DNA of 64,000 nt, taken from the NCBI RefSeq assembly GCF_030733385.1, contig NZ_JASHJC010000005.1, positions 248,001 through 312,000 of the forward strand. The letters are read 5' to 3'. Both the position numbers and the translations under genes were made by a program. This document shows, in pieces, positions 18,456 to 27,753 of this stretch. How positions within the stretch are numbered: the first letter of the stretch is position 1; the number at the start of each line of letters is the position of its first letter. A model generated the notes under the pieces. The model made no database searches and was not told the DNA's origin. It saw only the letters and a list, made by a program, of their open reading frames with translations. This DNA is from Roseovarius sp. MMSF_3359. Lineage in GTDB: Bacteria; Pseudomonadota; Alphaproteobacteria; Rhodobacterales; Rhodobacteraceae.

Positions 18456-21400
18456 CCCGCGATGCGGCCACCCAACGGCAGATTGACGCCGCGCAGCCGG
18501 GGCGCTCGACCTGGCTGTCGGCGAATGCGGGCTCTGGCAAGACCCGCGTTTTGACCGACCGGGTGGCACGGCTTTTGCTCGAAGGTGTCGAACCGCAAAA
18601 TATCCTTTGCCTGACCTATACCAAGGCCGCGGCGAGCGAGATGCAGAACCGCCTGTTCAAACGTTTGGGCGAATGGGCGATGCTGTCAGACCCGGAATTG
18701 ACCGGACAATTGGTGCAACTTGGCTTGCCCGGGGGCATCGGTGGCGAACGGCTTCAGGATGCAAGGCGGCTTTTTGCCCGGGCGATTGAGACGCCCGGTG
18801 GCCTTAAGATCCAAACCATCCACTCCTTCTGTGCCGCGCTCCTGCGGCGGTTTCCGCTTGAGGCCGGTGTCAGCCCCCAGTTCACCGAAATGGATGATCG
18901 CGCCGCCACCCTGCTCCGGGCCGAAATTGTCGAAGAGATTGCCGACGGTGCCGAGGCGCACCGCCTGGAAACGGTGGCCCGGTACTATTCCGGCGACAGT
19001 TTCGAGGATCTGACCGCCGAGATCGTGCGCCACCGGTCGCGGTTTGAAGAGGGGGCGGGCGGCACGGATTTCGCCGCGGTCTTCGGTCAGCCTAACGATC
19101 TCACCCCCGAAGGCGTCGCCGATACCGTCTTTCTTGGCAGCGAGCGTGCGCTTCTGAACGATTTGATACCGGCGCTCTCCGCCAGCGGGGTCAACGATCA
19201 GAAAGCCGCGGACAAACTCCAAACCCTGACCATGTTGGACGCGGAGGCATTGCCGGTGCTGGAGTCGGTTTTCCTGACCGGTGCCGGTGCGAAAGACCCG
19301 TTTTCGGCCAAGATAGGGTCTTTTCCGACGAAAAACTGCCGGGCCGCGATTGCGGGGATCATGCCGCAAATCGAGGCGTTTATGCAGCGCGTCGAAGATG
19401 CCCGCGAGGCGCGGTTGGCCTGCGATGCCATTGCCAAGACCAAGGCTCTGCATGCGTTTGCGGCGGAATTCCTGCCCGCCTATCACCACGCCAAGCAATT
19501 GCGCGGATGGCTCGATTTCGACGATCTGATCCTGCGGGCACGGGATCTGCTGGTCGATCCTCAGGTGGCCGCCTGGGTGTTGTTCCGGCTCGACGGTGGG
19601 ATCGACCACATCCTTGTGGACGAGGCGCAGGACACCAGCCCCGTCCAATGGCAGGTGATCGAACGTCTGGCGCAGGAGTTCACGAGTGGCCACGGCAGTC
19701 GAAGCGACCGGCCCCGCACGATCTTTGTGGTCGGTGACAAGAAGCAATCAATTTACTCGTTCCAAGGCGCGGACCCCAATGAGTTTGATCGGATGCAAGC
19801 GGACTTCGCGGCGCGCCTGAAGGATACCGGTACTCCCCTGCAACAGATGGAAATGGAATATTCTTTTCGTTCCTCTCAGGCGATCCTGTCCTTGGTGGAC
19901 CAGACCTTCAAAGGTGCGGAAAAATCGGGTTTTTCGCCGGAACAGGGTCACAAAGCGCATAAATCGAACTTACCCGGACGGGTGGATCTATGGCCCTACG
20001 TTGCCCCGCCGGAGGCGGAGGAGAAACCCCCGTGGCATACGCCTGTCGATGTCAAATCAGCCAATGACCCGAGCGTGGTTCTTGCCCGGCAAATCGCGAC
20101 CGAGATCAAGCGCCTGGTGGGTAGCGGCCACCCGATCCCGTCGAGTGATCCGACAGATGGCAAACACCGATCGAAGCCCGCGCAACCCGGTGACTTCCTA
20201 ATCCTTGTGCAGCGCCGGAGCGATTTGTTCCACGAGATCATCCGCGAGTGCAAAGCGCTCGACCTGCCCATCGCAGGCGCAGACAGGCTCAAGGTCGGGG
20301 CGGAAATTGCCGTGCGGGATTTGGCCGCGCTCTTGTCGTTTCTCGCCCTCCCAGAGGATAGCTATTCCCTGGCTGTCGCGTTGAAATCGCCGCTTTTTGG
20401 TTGGTCCGAAGGATCGCTCTATGATTTGGCGCAGGGGCGGGCGGCGCGATACCTGTGGCGGGAGCTGGACAACCGCGCAGCGGATTTTCCGGACACGATC
20501 GAGATCCTGCGCGACCTACGCGACCACGCCGATTTCCTGCGGCCCTATGACCTCATCGAACGCATCCTGACGCGCCACGGGGGCCGCCACCGCTTGCTCT
20601 CGCGCCTGGGTCCAGAGGCGGGGGAGGGCATTGATGCCCTTCTGAGCCAGGCGATGAGCTATGAGCAGAAGTCGGTGGACAGTTTGACGGGCTTCCTGGT
20701 CTGGCTCGAGTCCGACGATATGGAAATCAAGCGGCAGATGGATGCGGCGGGCAACCGTGTCCGGGTCATGACGGTTCATGGCGCCAAGGGGTTGGAGGCG
20801 CCGGTGGTGATCCTGCCCGATACCGGCAAGCGCACATTGGTCATCCGGGATCAGATCATAGCGTCCGATGACACCGCGCTCTGGCGGTCAGCGGCGGATG
20901 CCGCGCCGCGCCAGATCATCGAAGCCGTCGACAAAGCCAAGGAAGAGCAGATCGCGGAGCGCGATCGCCTGCTCTACGTGGCCATGACCCGCGCCGAGAA
21001 ATGGCTGATCGTGGCCGCGGCGGGGGAGAAAGGCAACAAGGGCGAGACCTGGTACGAGAAGATCGAGGCCGGGATGAATGCGAGCGGTGCGATGCCTTTC
21101 GCGTTTGCAGAAGGTCAAGGATTACGCCTCGAATACGGTGATTGGGCAGAAATAGAGCCTAATCACGTGGATCCAAAAGAGAACGCGCCCGTGACTCTGG
21201 ATCCATTCTTCGGCGATCCGGCACGCCCTGCCAAGGCGGCTCCAAAGACACTTAGCCCGTCGGAACTGGGCGGCGCAAAGGCGCTTGCGGATGAGTACGG
21301 GCTGGATGAGGAGGCCGCCAAACGCCGGGGACGGCAAATACACCGGCTGTTGGAATTCCTGCCGCAAGTCGGTCAGCCGCTCTGGTCGGAGACCGCCGGG

Positions 21401-21832
21401 TATCTTCTGGCCCATGGCACAGATGCCGCGACCGGGGCGGAGCTTGACGCATTGCTGAGCGAAGCCGCTCATGTGCTGACCAGCCCCGCGCTTTCCCATC
21501 TCTTTGCCGACAGCACTCTGGCCGAGGTGCCGATCACCGCCAACCTTGCGGCGCTTGGCGGCAGGCGCATCCACGGCACCATCGACCGGCTCGTGTTGAC
21601 ACCAGACGAAATCCTGGCAGTGGATTTCAAGACCAACGCTGTCGTGCCCGACACGCCGAACAGTGTACCCGACGGTATCTTGCGGCAATTGGGGGCCTAT
21701 GCCCATGCGCTTGGCCAGATCTATCCGGACCGCCGGATCGCCACCGCGATTCTCTGGACCCGCACGGCACAACTTATGTCACTGCCACACGATCTAGTGA
21801 CAGATGCCCTCAACACCACCCAGATATCTTGA
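18452..21832 (+). CDS. addA: double-strand break repair helicase-nuclease AddA
   Basis: AddA is a UvrD-type helicase with a nuclease domain. The 1126-residue protein has Walker A SANAGSGKTRVL near residue 25, LVDEAQDTSPVQW (motif II), VVGDKKQSIYSFQGA (motif III), VMTVHGAKGLEAPVV (motif V) and YVAMTRAEKWL (motif VI). The C-terminal nuclease motif is LAVDFKTNA. The ATG overlaps the addB stop by 4 bp, so the two subunits are translationally coupled. The frame upstream of 18452 is open but reads into addB. Confidence 0.96.
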   Translation: MTRDAATQRQIDAAQPGRSTWLSANAGSGKTRVLTDRVARLLLEGVEPQNILCLTYTKAAASEMQNRLFKRLGEWAMLSDPELTGQLVQLGLPGGIGGERLQDARRLFARAIETPGGLKIQTIHSFCAALLRRFPLEAGVSPQFTEMDDRAATLLRAEIVEEIADGAEAHRLETVARYYSGDSFEDLTAEIVRHRSRFEEGAGGTDFAAVFGQPNDLTPEGVADTVFLGSERALLNDLIPALSASGVNDQKAADKLQTLTMLDAEALPVLESVFLTGAGAKDPFSAKIGSFPTKNCRAAIAGIMPQIEAFMQRVEDAREARLACDAIAKTKALHAFAAEFLPAYHHAKQLRGWLDFDDLILRARDLLVDPQVAAWVLFRLDGGIDHILVDEAQDTSPVQWQVIERLAQEFTSGHGSRSDRPRTIFVVGDKKQSIYSFQGADPNEFDRMQADFAARLKDTGTPLQQMEMEYSFRSSQAILSLVDQTFKGAEKSGFSPEQGHKAHKSNLPGRVDLWPYVAPPEAEEKPPWHTPVDVKSANDPSVVLARQIATEIKRLVGSGHPIPSSDPTDGKHRSKPAQPGDFLILVQRRSDLFHEIIRECKALDLPIAGADRLKVGAEIAVRDLAALLSFLALPEDSYSLAVALKSPLFGWSEGSLYDLAQGRAARYLWRELDNRAADFPDTIEILRDLRDHADFLRPYDLIERILTRHGGRHRLLSRLGPEAGEGIDALLSQAMSYEQKSVDSLTGFLVWLESDDMEIKRQMDAAGNRVRVMTVHGAKGLEAPVVILPDTGKRTLVIRDQIIASDDTALWRSAADAAPRQIIEAVDKAKEEQIAERDRLLYVAMTRAEKWLIVAAAGEKGNKGETWYEKIEAGMNASGAMPFAFAEGQGLRLEYGDWAEIEPNHVDPKENAPVTLDPFFGDPARPAKAAPKTLSPSELGGAKALADEYGLDEEAAKRRGRQIHRLLEFLPQVGQPLWSETAGYLLAHGTDAATGAELDALLSEAAHVLTSPALSHLFADSTLAEVPITANLAALGGRRIHGTIDRLVLTPDEILAVDFKTNAVVPDTPNSVPDGILRQLGAYAHALGQIYPDRRIATAILWTRTAQLMSLPHDLVTDALNTTQIS

Positions 21833-21893
21833 CGCGCCCCGCCCGCCTCCATAGGTTCAGCACGAACCGCTGCTACTCTCAGGAGAACTGATC

Positions 21894-22214
21894 ATGGCCA
21901 CTGTTGCCGTAACCGACGATACTTTCGACGCCGAAGTCAAAAACTCGGACATCCCCGTTGTGGTGGATTTCTGGGCGGAATGGTGCGGCCCCTGCAAACA
22001 GATCGGCCCGGCGCTCGAAGAGCTGTCGGATGAGCTCGACGGCAAGGTCAAGATCGTCAAGGTCAATGTCGATGAAAACCCGAACGCACCGTCGCAAATG
22101 GGCGTGCGGGGCATCCCGGCGCTGTTCCTGTTCAAGAATGGCGAGGTCGTGTCGAACAAGACCGGCGCGGCCCCCAAGGCGGCCCTTCAGGGGTGGATCG
22201 AAGAAAGCATCTGA
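21894..22214 (+). CDS. trxA: thioredoxin
   Basis: A 106-residue thioredoxin with the active site WCGPCK (Cys31 and Cys34), the VVVDFWAEW strand before it and the cis-proline RGIPAL. It reduces disulfides in cytoplasmic proteins. It follows addA by 60 bp with a strong ribosome-binding site (AGGAGAA), and has its own terminator. Confidence 0.97.
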   Translation: MATVAVTDDTFDAEVKNSDIPVVVDFWAEWCGPCKQIGPALEELSDELDGKVKIVKVNVDENPNAPSQMGVRGIPALFLFKNGEVVSNKTGAAPKAALQGWIEESI

Positions 22215-22235
22215 TCCACGGGGATCATCCAATGG

Positions 22236-22262
22236 AAAGGGTCGCCTTGGGCGGCCCTTTTT
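22236..22262 (+). terminator. Rho-independent terminator after trxA
   Basis: An 11-bp stem AAAGGGTCGCC (22236-22246), loop TTG and GGCGGCCCTTT (22250-22260), with one G-U pair, runs into a T-tract (22258-22262). It lies 22 bp after the trxA stop. Confidence 0.9.
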
Positions 22263-22287
22263 CATGCCTGCGCCCTATCGTCTGCCC

Positions 22288-23049
22288 TCATGTTCCGATG
22301 AAACGGACCTCCCCCGCCTCGATGATCGCGGCGCTGAGATGTCCAGTGCGATAGGCGCCTGTGTCGACGGCGATACGCCCTGCGGTCACCCCCGCTTCGT
22401 CCACGATGAAATGCCCGTGAACCATCCACAACCCGTCCTGCCGCGGCTTTCGCAGGAAATCCGGATGCCCCCACAAAAGACCATGACCGCGGCGCGGCTC
22501 GATCGGCTTTCCGGGGTCACCACCCGCATGGGTCACGACAACATTGCCGCTCTGCCACATGAGCGGCAGCGCCCTGAGCCAGGTGATAATCGCGGGGTCC
22601 ATCTGCGCCATCAATGCGTCACGGGCGGCAATCAGATCACTTTCATTCTGCATGTCGGCAGGCACAGGAATGCCACAACTCTCCAATGTGCGATCGCCGC
22701 CATTCATCAGCCACCGGTGGCCCGATCTGGCTGGGAAGTCGATGAAATCGAGCATCATGGCCTCGTGATTGCCCTTAAGCGCGATCATGTTTTCCGGGTA
22801 GCCGAGAGTGAGTCTCCGGACCCGCGACAGCACCCCGGCGCTCTCCGGTCCGCGATCCACGTAGTCCCCGACGAAGACAATTGGTATCCCCGGCACTTCG
22901 GACCGGAGCTGCTCCAGGACCCGCATCAGGAGGGCATCGCACCCATGGACATCGCCGATCACGGCAAAGGTGGACTTTGGCGCAATCGGCGCGTCGAAAC
23001 CGCGGCTTTTGTGCCGCCATGGGGGAAGGAGCCGAAAAGGGTTCGGCAT
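22288..23049 (-). CDS. PPP-family metallophosphoesterase
   Basis: A 253-residue protein with the full serine/threonine phosphatase (PPP) motif set: GDVHGCD, GDYVDRGPES, LKGNHEAM and later His residues in VVTHAGGDPGK and MVHGHFIVD. These place two metal ions. The length fits bacterial PrpA/ApaH-like enzymes; whether the substrate is a phosphoprotein or a dinucleotide cannot be told. It is convergent with trxA and divergent from the secretion operon. Confidence 0.9.
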   Translation of the reverse strand: MPNPFRLLPPWRHKSRGFDAPIAPKSTFAVIGDVHGCDALLMRVLEQLRSEVPGIPIVFVGDYVDRGPESAGVLSRVRRLTLGYPENMIALKGNHEAMMLDFIDFPARSGHRWLMNGGDRTLESCGIPVPADMQNESDLIAARDALMAQMDPAIITWLRALPLMWQSGNVVVTHAGGDPGKPIEPRRGHGLLWGHPDFLRKPRQDGLWMVHGHFIVDEAGVTAGRIAVDTGAYRTGHLSAAIIEAGEVRFIGT

Positions 23050-23228
23050 AGATCAGGTCCGTAACCAATTGAAACTAAGGTAATACATCACAGCTTTCCG
23101 CATCGGGAACATAAGTTGATTTATCACCATCCACCCAAATCGCTATGCTCGAATCGTGAGATGGCAAAAGATGGGTCCGTTGTGATGCGCTGATGTCATG
23201 ATGGGTGGCCCGGAGGGTTTGGAGTGAG

Positions 23229-24962
23229 ATGACGGCGCGTGCGGATACCGGCCGGTCAAAACTGCGTCAGGCGTGGCGCAAGGGCCGCGTCCTCCTGATC
23301 TGGGCGTTCGGTTTTTCGATCTGCGTCAACATGCTGATGCTGACCGGGCCGCTTTACATGCTGGCGGTCTACGATCAGGTGCTGACCTCCGGTTCGGTCG
23401 ATATGCTGGTGGCGCTGACCGTGCTGGTCATGGCGCTTTACCTGCTGATGGCGGTGCTGGACTATGTGCGCGGTCGTGTCCTTGCCCGTATCGGCGCACG
23501 TTTTCAGACCCACCTGGACGGGCGGCTTTTTGACATCGTGATGCGCCGGTCGGCCAACCCTAAGTCGCGGCAGGCAAACACGCGTGCTTTACGTGATCTG
23601 AGCGCGATACAACGCTTGTTTCTCTCCCCGGCGCTGATTGCCGTGATGGACATGCCATGGACCCCCCTTTTTGTTGCGGCGATTTTCCTGTTTCACCCGA
23701 CGCTTGGATGGCTCGCCGTTGCCGGCGGCGCGGCGATCATTGCCCTGACCGCGATCAACCAGATTGTGACCGCCAAGCAGGCGCGGCGGGCGCAAATGAC
23801 GTCGCAGCAGGCGCAAGCCTTTGCCGATCAGACCCAGGCGGCAAGTGAAATCGTCCTGACGCAGGGCATGCGGGCGAGCATGACCGACCGCTACAAGACC
23901 CTCAGGAACCAGGCGCAACACGAGGATATCAGCGCAAATGATTCGTCGGGTGTATTTACGTCACTCATCAAGGCGTTCCGGCTGTTCCTGCAATCCGCGA
24001 TCCTGGGCCTCGGGGCGTTTTACGTGATCCAGGGGGCACTGAGCCCGGGGGCCATGATTGCCTGTTCGATCCTGCTGGGCCGGGCGCTGGCACCGGTTGA
24101 ACAAGCGATGAGCAACTGGCCGGTGTTGCAAAGGGCTCGGGCGGGCAGACGGTCGTTGATCAACCTGTTCTCGGAGATGCCGCCGAACGATCCCGACACC
24201 GTTTTGCCACCGCCGCAGGGACGCATGACACTGGACAGTGTTTCCATCCAGCCACCCGGGAGTCGGACACCTCTGTTGCGAGAGATCACCTTCGAGATCG
24301 CACCAGGACAGGCACTCGGCGTGATCGGGCCAAGCGGCTCCGGCAAATCGTCACTGGCGCGGACCCTTGTCGGGTTCTGGCCAGTAGCATCAGGTGTGTT
24401 GCGGCTCGATGGGGCAACGCTCGACCAGTACCGTGCCGATGATCTCGGCAGATATATCGGTTACCTGCCGCAGAGCGTCTCACTTTTCGAGGGGACCGTT
24501 GCCGAGAACATCCGCCGCATGGCGCCCGAGCCGAATTCCAAGGCAGTCATTCTTGCCGCGAAACGCGCCAATGCGCACAAGATGATCATGGCCCTGCCGA
24601 ATGGGTATGACACCTATCTTGAGGGTAATGACTGCGTGTTGTCGGGTGGGCAGCGTCAACGCATCGCTCTTGCCAGAGCCCTTCATGGCGATCCGGCCAT
24701 GTTGGTTCTGGATGAGCCGAACTCGATGCTCGACACAGAGGGCGCAGAGGCGTTGAACCGCACCGTGCAAGAGTTGAAGGCGGATGGCAGAGCCGTCATC
24801 ATCATGACCCACCGCCCGCAGGCGATTGCGCAATGCGACCTGTTGATGGTGATTGAAGGCGGCGTGATCAAAGGCTTCGGTCCGCGCAATGATGTGCTTG
24901 AAAAGACCTATCCCAACATCAGCCGCATCCGCGAGATTGCCGCAAAGAGGTCGGCCCCATGA
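23229..24962 (+). CDS. type I secretion ABC exporter (permease-ATPase fusion, PrtD-like)
   Basis: A 577-residue half-size ABC exporter: about six membrane segments in residues 20-300 and an ATPase half with Walker A GPSGSGKSS (about 370), signature LSGGQRQRIALA (about 470), Walker B MLVLDEP and the H-loop MTHRPQ. The size and the N-terminal layout match PrtD/HlyB-type type I secretion exporters without a C39 peptidase domain. The frame is open from a GTG at 23205; the ATG at 23229 has GGAG upstream and is preferred. Its stop overlaps the next gene by 4 bp. Confidence 0.88.
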   Translation: MTARADTGRSKLRQAWRKGRVLLIWAFGFSICVNMLMLTGPLYMLAVYDQVLTSGSVDMLVALTVLVMALYLLMAVLDYVRGRVLARIGARFQTHLDGRLFDIVMRRSANPKSRQANTRALRDLSAIQRLFLSPALIAVMDMPWTPLFVAAIFLFHPTLGWLAVAGGAAIIALTAINQIVTAKQARRAQMTSQQAQAFADQTQAASEIVLTQGMRASMTDRYKTLRNQAQHEDISANDSSGVFTSLIKAFRLFLQSAILGLGAFYVIQGALSPGAMIACSILLGRALAPVEQAMSNWPVLQRARAGRRSLINLFSEMPPNDPDTVLPPPQGRMTLDSVSIQPPGSRTPLLREITFEIAPGQALGVIGPSGSGKSSLARTLVGFWPVASGVLRLDGATLDQYRADDLGRYIGYLPQSVSLFEGTVAENIRRMAPEPNSKAVILAAKRANAHKMIMALPNGYDTYLEGNDCVLSGGQRQRIALARALHGDPAMLVLDEPNSMLDTEGAEALNRTVQELKADGRAVIIMTHRPQAIAQCDLLMVIEGGVIKGFGPRNDVLEKTYPNISRIREIAAKRSAP

Positions 24963-25486
24963 AGGCGGGCTCTGTTCACGATCCTGACCCTCGTTGGAGC
25001 GCGTCCACGCCCTTGGTGGCGGCTGTTATCTCCCTTCTGATGTTTGGTCTATTTGCCGTTTTTTGGGCCGAACAGAGACTGGTTTCCGGCGAAATTCCCC
25101 TTCAGGGAATGTTGGTGCTGCACTCGGGACAGGCCGCCGATACAACACAGGGTCTGAGCGTCAGGGCAGAGCTCGATCCCTGGACCTCGCAACAGGTTGA
25201 AGAGGGTCAGGAGGCGATATTGCATCTCCGATCCGTGTCGGATGCCCCTCCGCTGGATCTTGAGGCGGAAGTGATCGCCATCACCCGCAAGGATCGGGGC
25301 ACAACGATTTTCCTGCAGCCCCGGTCAGGCGAATTGCCGAAGGTCGAGGGGTTGGCGTTGCTCAACGGTTCGCCGGTGGCGGTCTCTCTCCTGACCGGCG
25401 AAAGATCGGTCCTGCGGCTCCTGTTGGATCCAGTGGCCGGTGTCATTTCGCGCAGCAAAAGCGATCAAGCCCCGGACAACACCTGA
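24959..25486 (+). CDS. miniature HlyD-like periplasmic adaptor
   Basis: A 175-residue protein with one N-terminal membrane helix (about residues 17-36, after a short cytoplasmic tail) and a C-terminal segment GSPVAVSLLTGERSVLRLLLDPV that resembles the last stretch of HlyD/PrtE adaptor proteins. The long coiled-coil hairpin and the full lipoyl and barrel parts are absent: usual adaptors are 400 residues or more. It overlaps the ABC exporter by 4 bp and precedes an outer-membrane factor gene, the place where an adaptor is expected. The family call rests on that context and on the C-terminal motif only. An unrelated membrane-anchored protein is the alternative. Confidence 0.6.
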   Translation: MKAGSVHDPDPRWSASTPLVAAVISLLMFGLFAVFWAEQRLVSGEIPLQGMLVLHSGQAADTTQGLSVRAELDPWTSQQVEEGQEAILHLRSVSDAPPLDLEAEVIAITRKDRGTTIFLQPRSGELPKVEGLALLNGSPVAVSLLTGERSVLRLLLDPVAGVISRSKSDQAPDNT

Positions 25487-25641
25487 CGCAACAGGGCAAC
25501 AGATTTTTCGAATTCTGCGCAATTGCCATCGGAAGTGGCGCCAAGCCGTTAACTTTGCTAGGTTTTCGCCAAGGCCCACGAAAAAGGCACATCAAAAGTG
25601 TCGCAAAAAGGGTCAAACGAGGCAGTAAAAGAGCAGTTCCT

Positions 25642-27024
25642 ATGCGCATTGTCCTAACCATCGGGGCAGGTTTGATCCTGTCGGGCTGTACCGTTGGCCC
25701 GATGTACAAGACACCCGAAATTGATTTGCCTGACCGGTATTCCCTTGTGGCCCCGGTTACCAAGGCCAGCACCCGCGACCTCAACTGGTGGACAGATTTC
25801 AACGATCCGGTCCTAAACACGCTGGTGCGTGAAGGGATGGAAGGCAATCTTGATGTTGCCGAGGCGCGTGAACGTGTCCGCGAGGCGGAGGCCAATGTGC
25901 GCCGGGACAGTGTGGCCCTTTCCGGCAATGGCGAGGTCGAGGCGACCGGCAACAGCCGCGCGGGCGAGAATGTGCAGGTCAGCCTGACAGGGGCTTTTGG
26001 TCTTGGTGGGCGGACGCAATGGGCCACCAGGGCAGCAAATCAGCGGCTCGAAGCGGCCGAAATCGGTGTGGGCGAAGCGCGTCGTCTGCTTCTGTCCAAC
26101 CTGGGGACGGCTTATGTCGATATGCGTTTCCTGCAAAGAAATCTTGAGACCCGTCAGCAGGACCTGCGGTCGCGCCGCCGGACGTTGCGGGATCTGAACA
26201 AGCAGTTGGATGTCGGTGCGGCAACCAAGCTGGACGTGTTGCGCGCCGAGGCGCTGGTATCCGAAACGCAGGCGGAGATTCCTGCCATCACCGCGGACAT
26301 CATCCAGCAACGCAATCGGATTTCGACCCTGCTGGGCGTGCCGGTTGGCGAGTTGGGCGTCGATCTGGGCTACAAGGGGACGCAACCGCAGCCCAGAGGC
26401 GTGGCAGAGATGGGCGTGCCGGCGGATCTGCTTCGGGCGCGGCCCGATATCCGCCTGGCCGAACGGAACTATGCCGCGGCTGTGTCAGATGTCGGTGTCG
26501 CAGAGGCGTCACGTTATCCCAGCCTCAGCTTGAGCGGTCTGGTCACCGCGCCGCTGAACAGTGGATCATGGAACGAAAGTATCGTTGCGGGCCTGTCCGT
26601 GCCGGTCTTTTCGCAACCTTCACTCAAGGCGTCGGCCGAGGGTGCAGAATCGCGGGCGCAGCAGGCCTACCTGGTCTGGCGGCGCACGGTCCTGGTCGCG
26701 ATCGAGCAGGTGGAAACCGCCCTTGCCGAACTGCGCGCTGCAAACCAAGCTGTGCGCGCCTCCCGCAAGGTGGTCGAGTTGAACCAGCGGTCACTTGATC
26801 TGACCCGCCGCCTGTTGGTGGAAAACGGGGATACGACAGTGCTTGACCTGATCGACCGCGAGAGATCAGTTTCCAATGCACGGGCAATATTGGCGGCAAA
26901 CAAACGGGACCTGGCCAATGCCTATATCGCGCTACGGGTGGCCCTTGGCGTCGGCCACGAAGAGGTGGTCGATGAGGTGACGCGCAATTCGGTGATGACC
27001 GTCGATCAGATCGCGGTGGAGTAA
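25642..27024 (+). CDS. outer-membrane efflux lipoprotein, NodT/TolC family
   Basis: A 460-residue outer-membrane factor. The N terminus is a lipoprotein signal with the lipobox LSGC (Cys16) and the family start TVGPMYKTPEIDLPDRY. Two internal repeats of long helices end in the conserved VPADLLRARPDIRLAE block between them. These trimeric channels join an inner-membrane exporter to the outside. The frame extends upstream to 25555, but the ATG at 25642 begins the lipoprotein signal. It lies 155 bp after the mini-adaptor gene. Confidence 0.92.
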   Translation: MRIVLTIGAGLILSGCTVGPMYKTPEIDLPDRYSLVAPVTKASTRDLNWWTDFNDPVLNTLVREGMEGNLDVAEARERVREAEANVRRDSVALSGNGEVEATGNSRAGENVQVSLTGAFGLGGRTQWATRAANQRLEAAEIGVGEARRLLLSNLGTAYVDMRFLQRNLETRQQDLRSRRRTLRDLNKQLDVGAATKLDVLRAEALVSETQAEIPAITADIIQQRNRISTLLGVPVGELGVDLGYKGTQPQPRGVAEMGVPADLLRARPDIRLAERNYAAAVSDVGVAEASRYPSLSLSGLVTAPLNSGSWNESIVAGLSVPVFSQPSLKASAEGAESRAQQAYLVWRRTVLVAIEQVETALAELRAANQAVRASRKVVELNQRSLDLTRRLLVENGDTTVLDLIDRERSVSNARAILAANKRDLANAYIALRVALGVGHEEVVDEVTRNSVMTVDQIAVE

Positions 27025-27036
27025 GGTCGGTAGAAC

Positions 27037-27696
27037 TTACTCACCAGCGTCTTCGACGAGGTGATCGCGATAGAAAAGCGCCACCAGGACGCCGCCGACG
27101 AACCCGCCGAGGTGGGTTTCCCAGGCGACATTCTTGTCGAAGCCGTAATACATGAAGACGTTCAACAGGATCAGGACCGTGACAGGCCAAATCACCGATG
27201 CCGCTTTGACCGCGATTGTTGCATCTGTTTGAAAAGTATAGACTATATTCCACCACACAAGCGCACCGGCAAGCCCGAAGAGGGCACCGGAGGCGCCGAC
27301 CATCGGCTGGAACGACGTGGTGAAAACGACAAACACCAACGCCCCCGTCAGTGTAGAAACCGCATAGACGATGAGAAATCCGATCTGGCCGACGTCGCGG
27401 ATAACGGCCACCCCGAGCGACACCAGGGTGACCATGTTGAAGATGAGGTGCATGAGGCCGCCATGCACGAAGGCGTAGGTCAGAAACATGGTGAAGGGCT
27501 GTGCCGCATAGTTCGGAATCCAGCCATGTAAAAGGCCCGGCCAGAATGCCGCGTTCTGATAGGTCAGAATCCTCAGGCGAGGCATGCCCAAAAGGCCGGC
27601 ATCGGCCAGTTGCAACGTGAGTTCAACGAAGGTCGAGCTCAGCAGGAAGAACAGGATCACCGGGGACCAGATGCCAGATTTCGCGTCGTCGTCCAT
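27037..27696 (-). CDS. rhomboid family intramembrane serine protease
   Basis: A 219-residue membrane protein with six or seven helices. The catalytic pair is visible: the Ser in GASGALFG (about residue 136) and the His in THLGGFVGG (about 195), with the supporting HxxxN in HGGLMHLIFNM. Rhomboids cut substrate proteins within the membrane. The ATG at 27696 is preferred to a GTG one codon upstream. In exosortase systems a rhomboid-like protease can act on C-terminal sorting signals, and a VPLPA-CTERM protein is encoded 3 kb away; any link here is speculative. Confidence 0.9.
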   Translation of the reverse strand: MDDDAKSGIWSPVILFFLLSSTFVELTLQLADAGLLGMPRLRILTYQNAAFWPGLLHGWIPNYAAQPFTMFLTYAFVHGGLMHLIFNMVTLVSLGVAVIRDVGQIGFLIVYAVSTLTGALVFVVFTTSFQPMVGASGALFGLAGALVWWNIVYTFQTDATIAVKAASVIWPVTVLILLNVFMYYGFDKNVAWETHLGGFVGGVLVALFYRDHLVEDAGE

Positions 27697-27753
27697 CACG
27701 GAACCCGGATTTCAACGTCCTGATCCGGCCCCCTGCGGCGATGCCATGGCATC

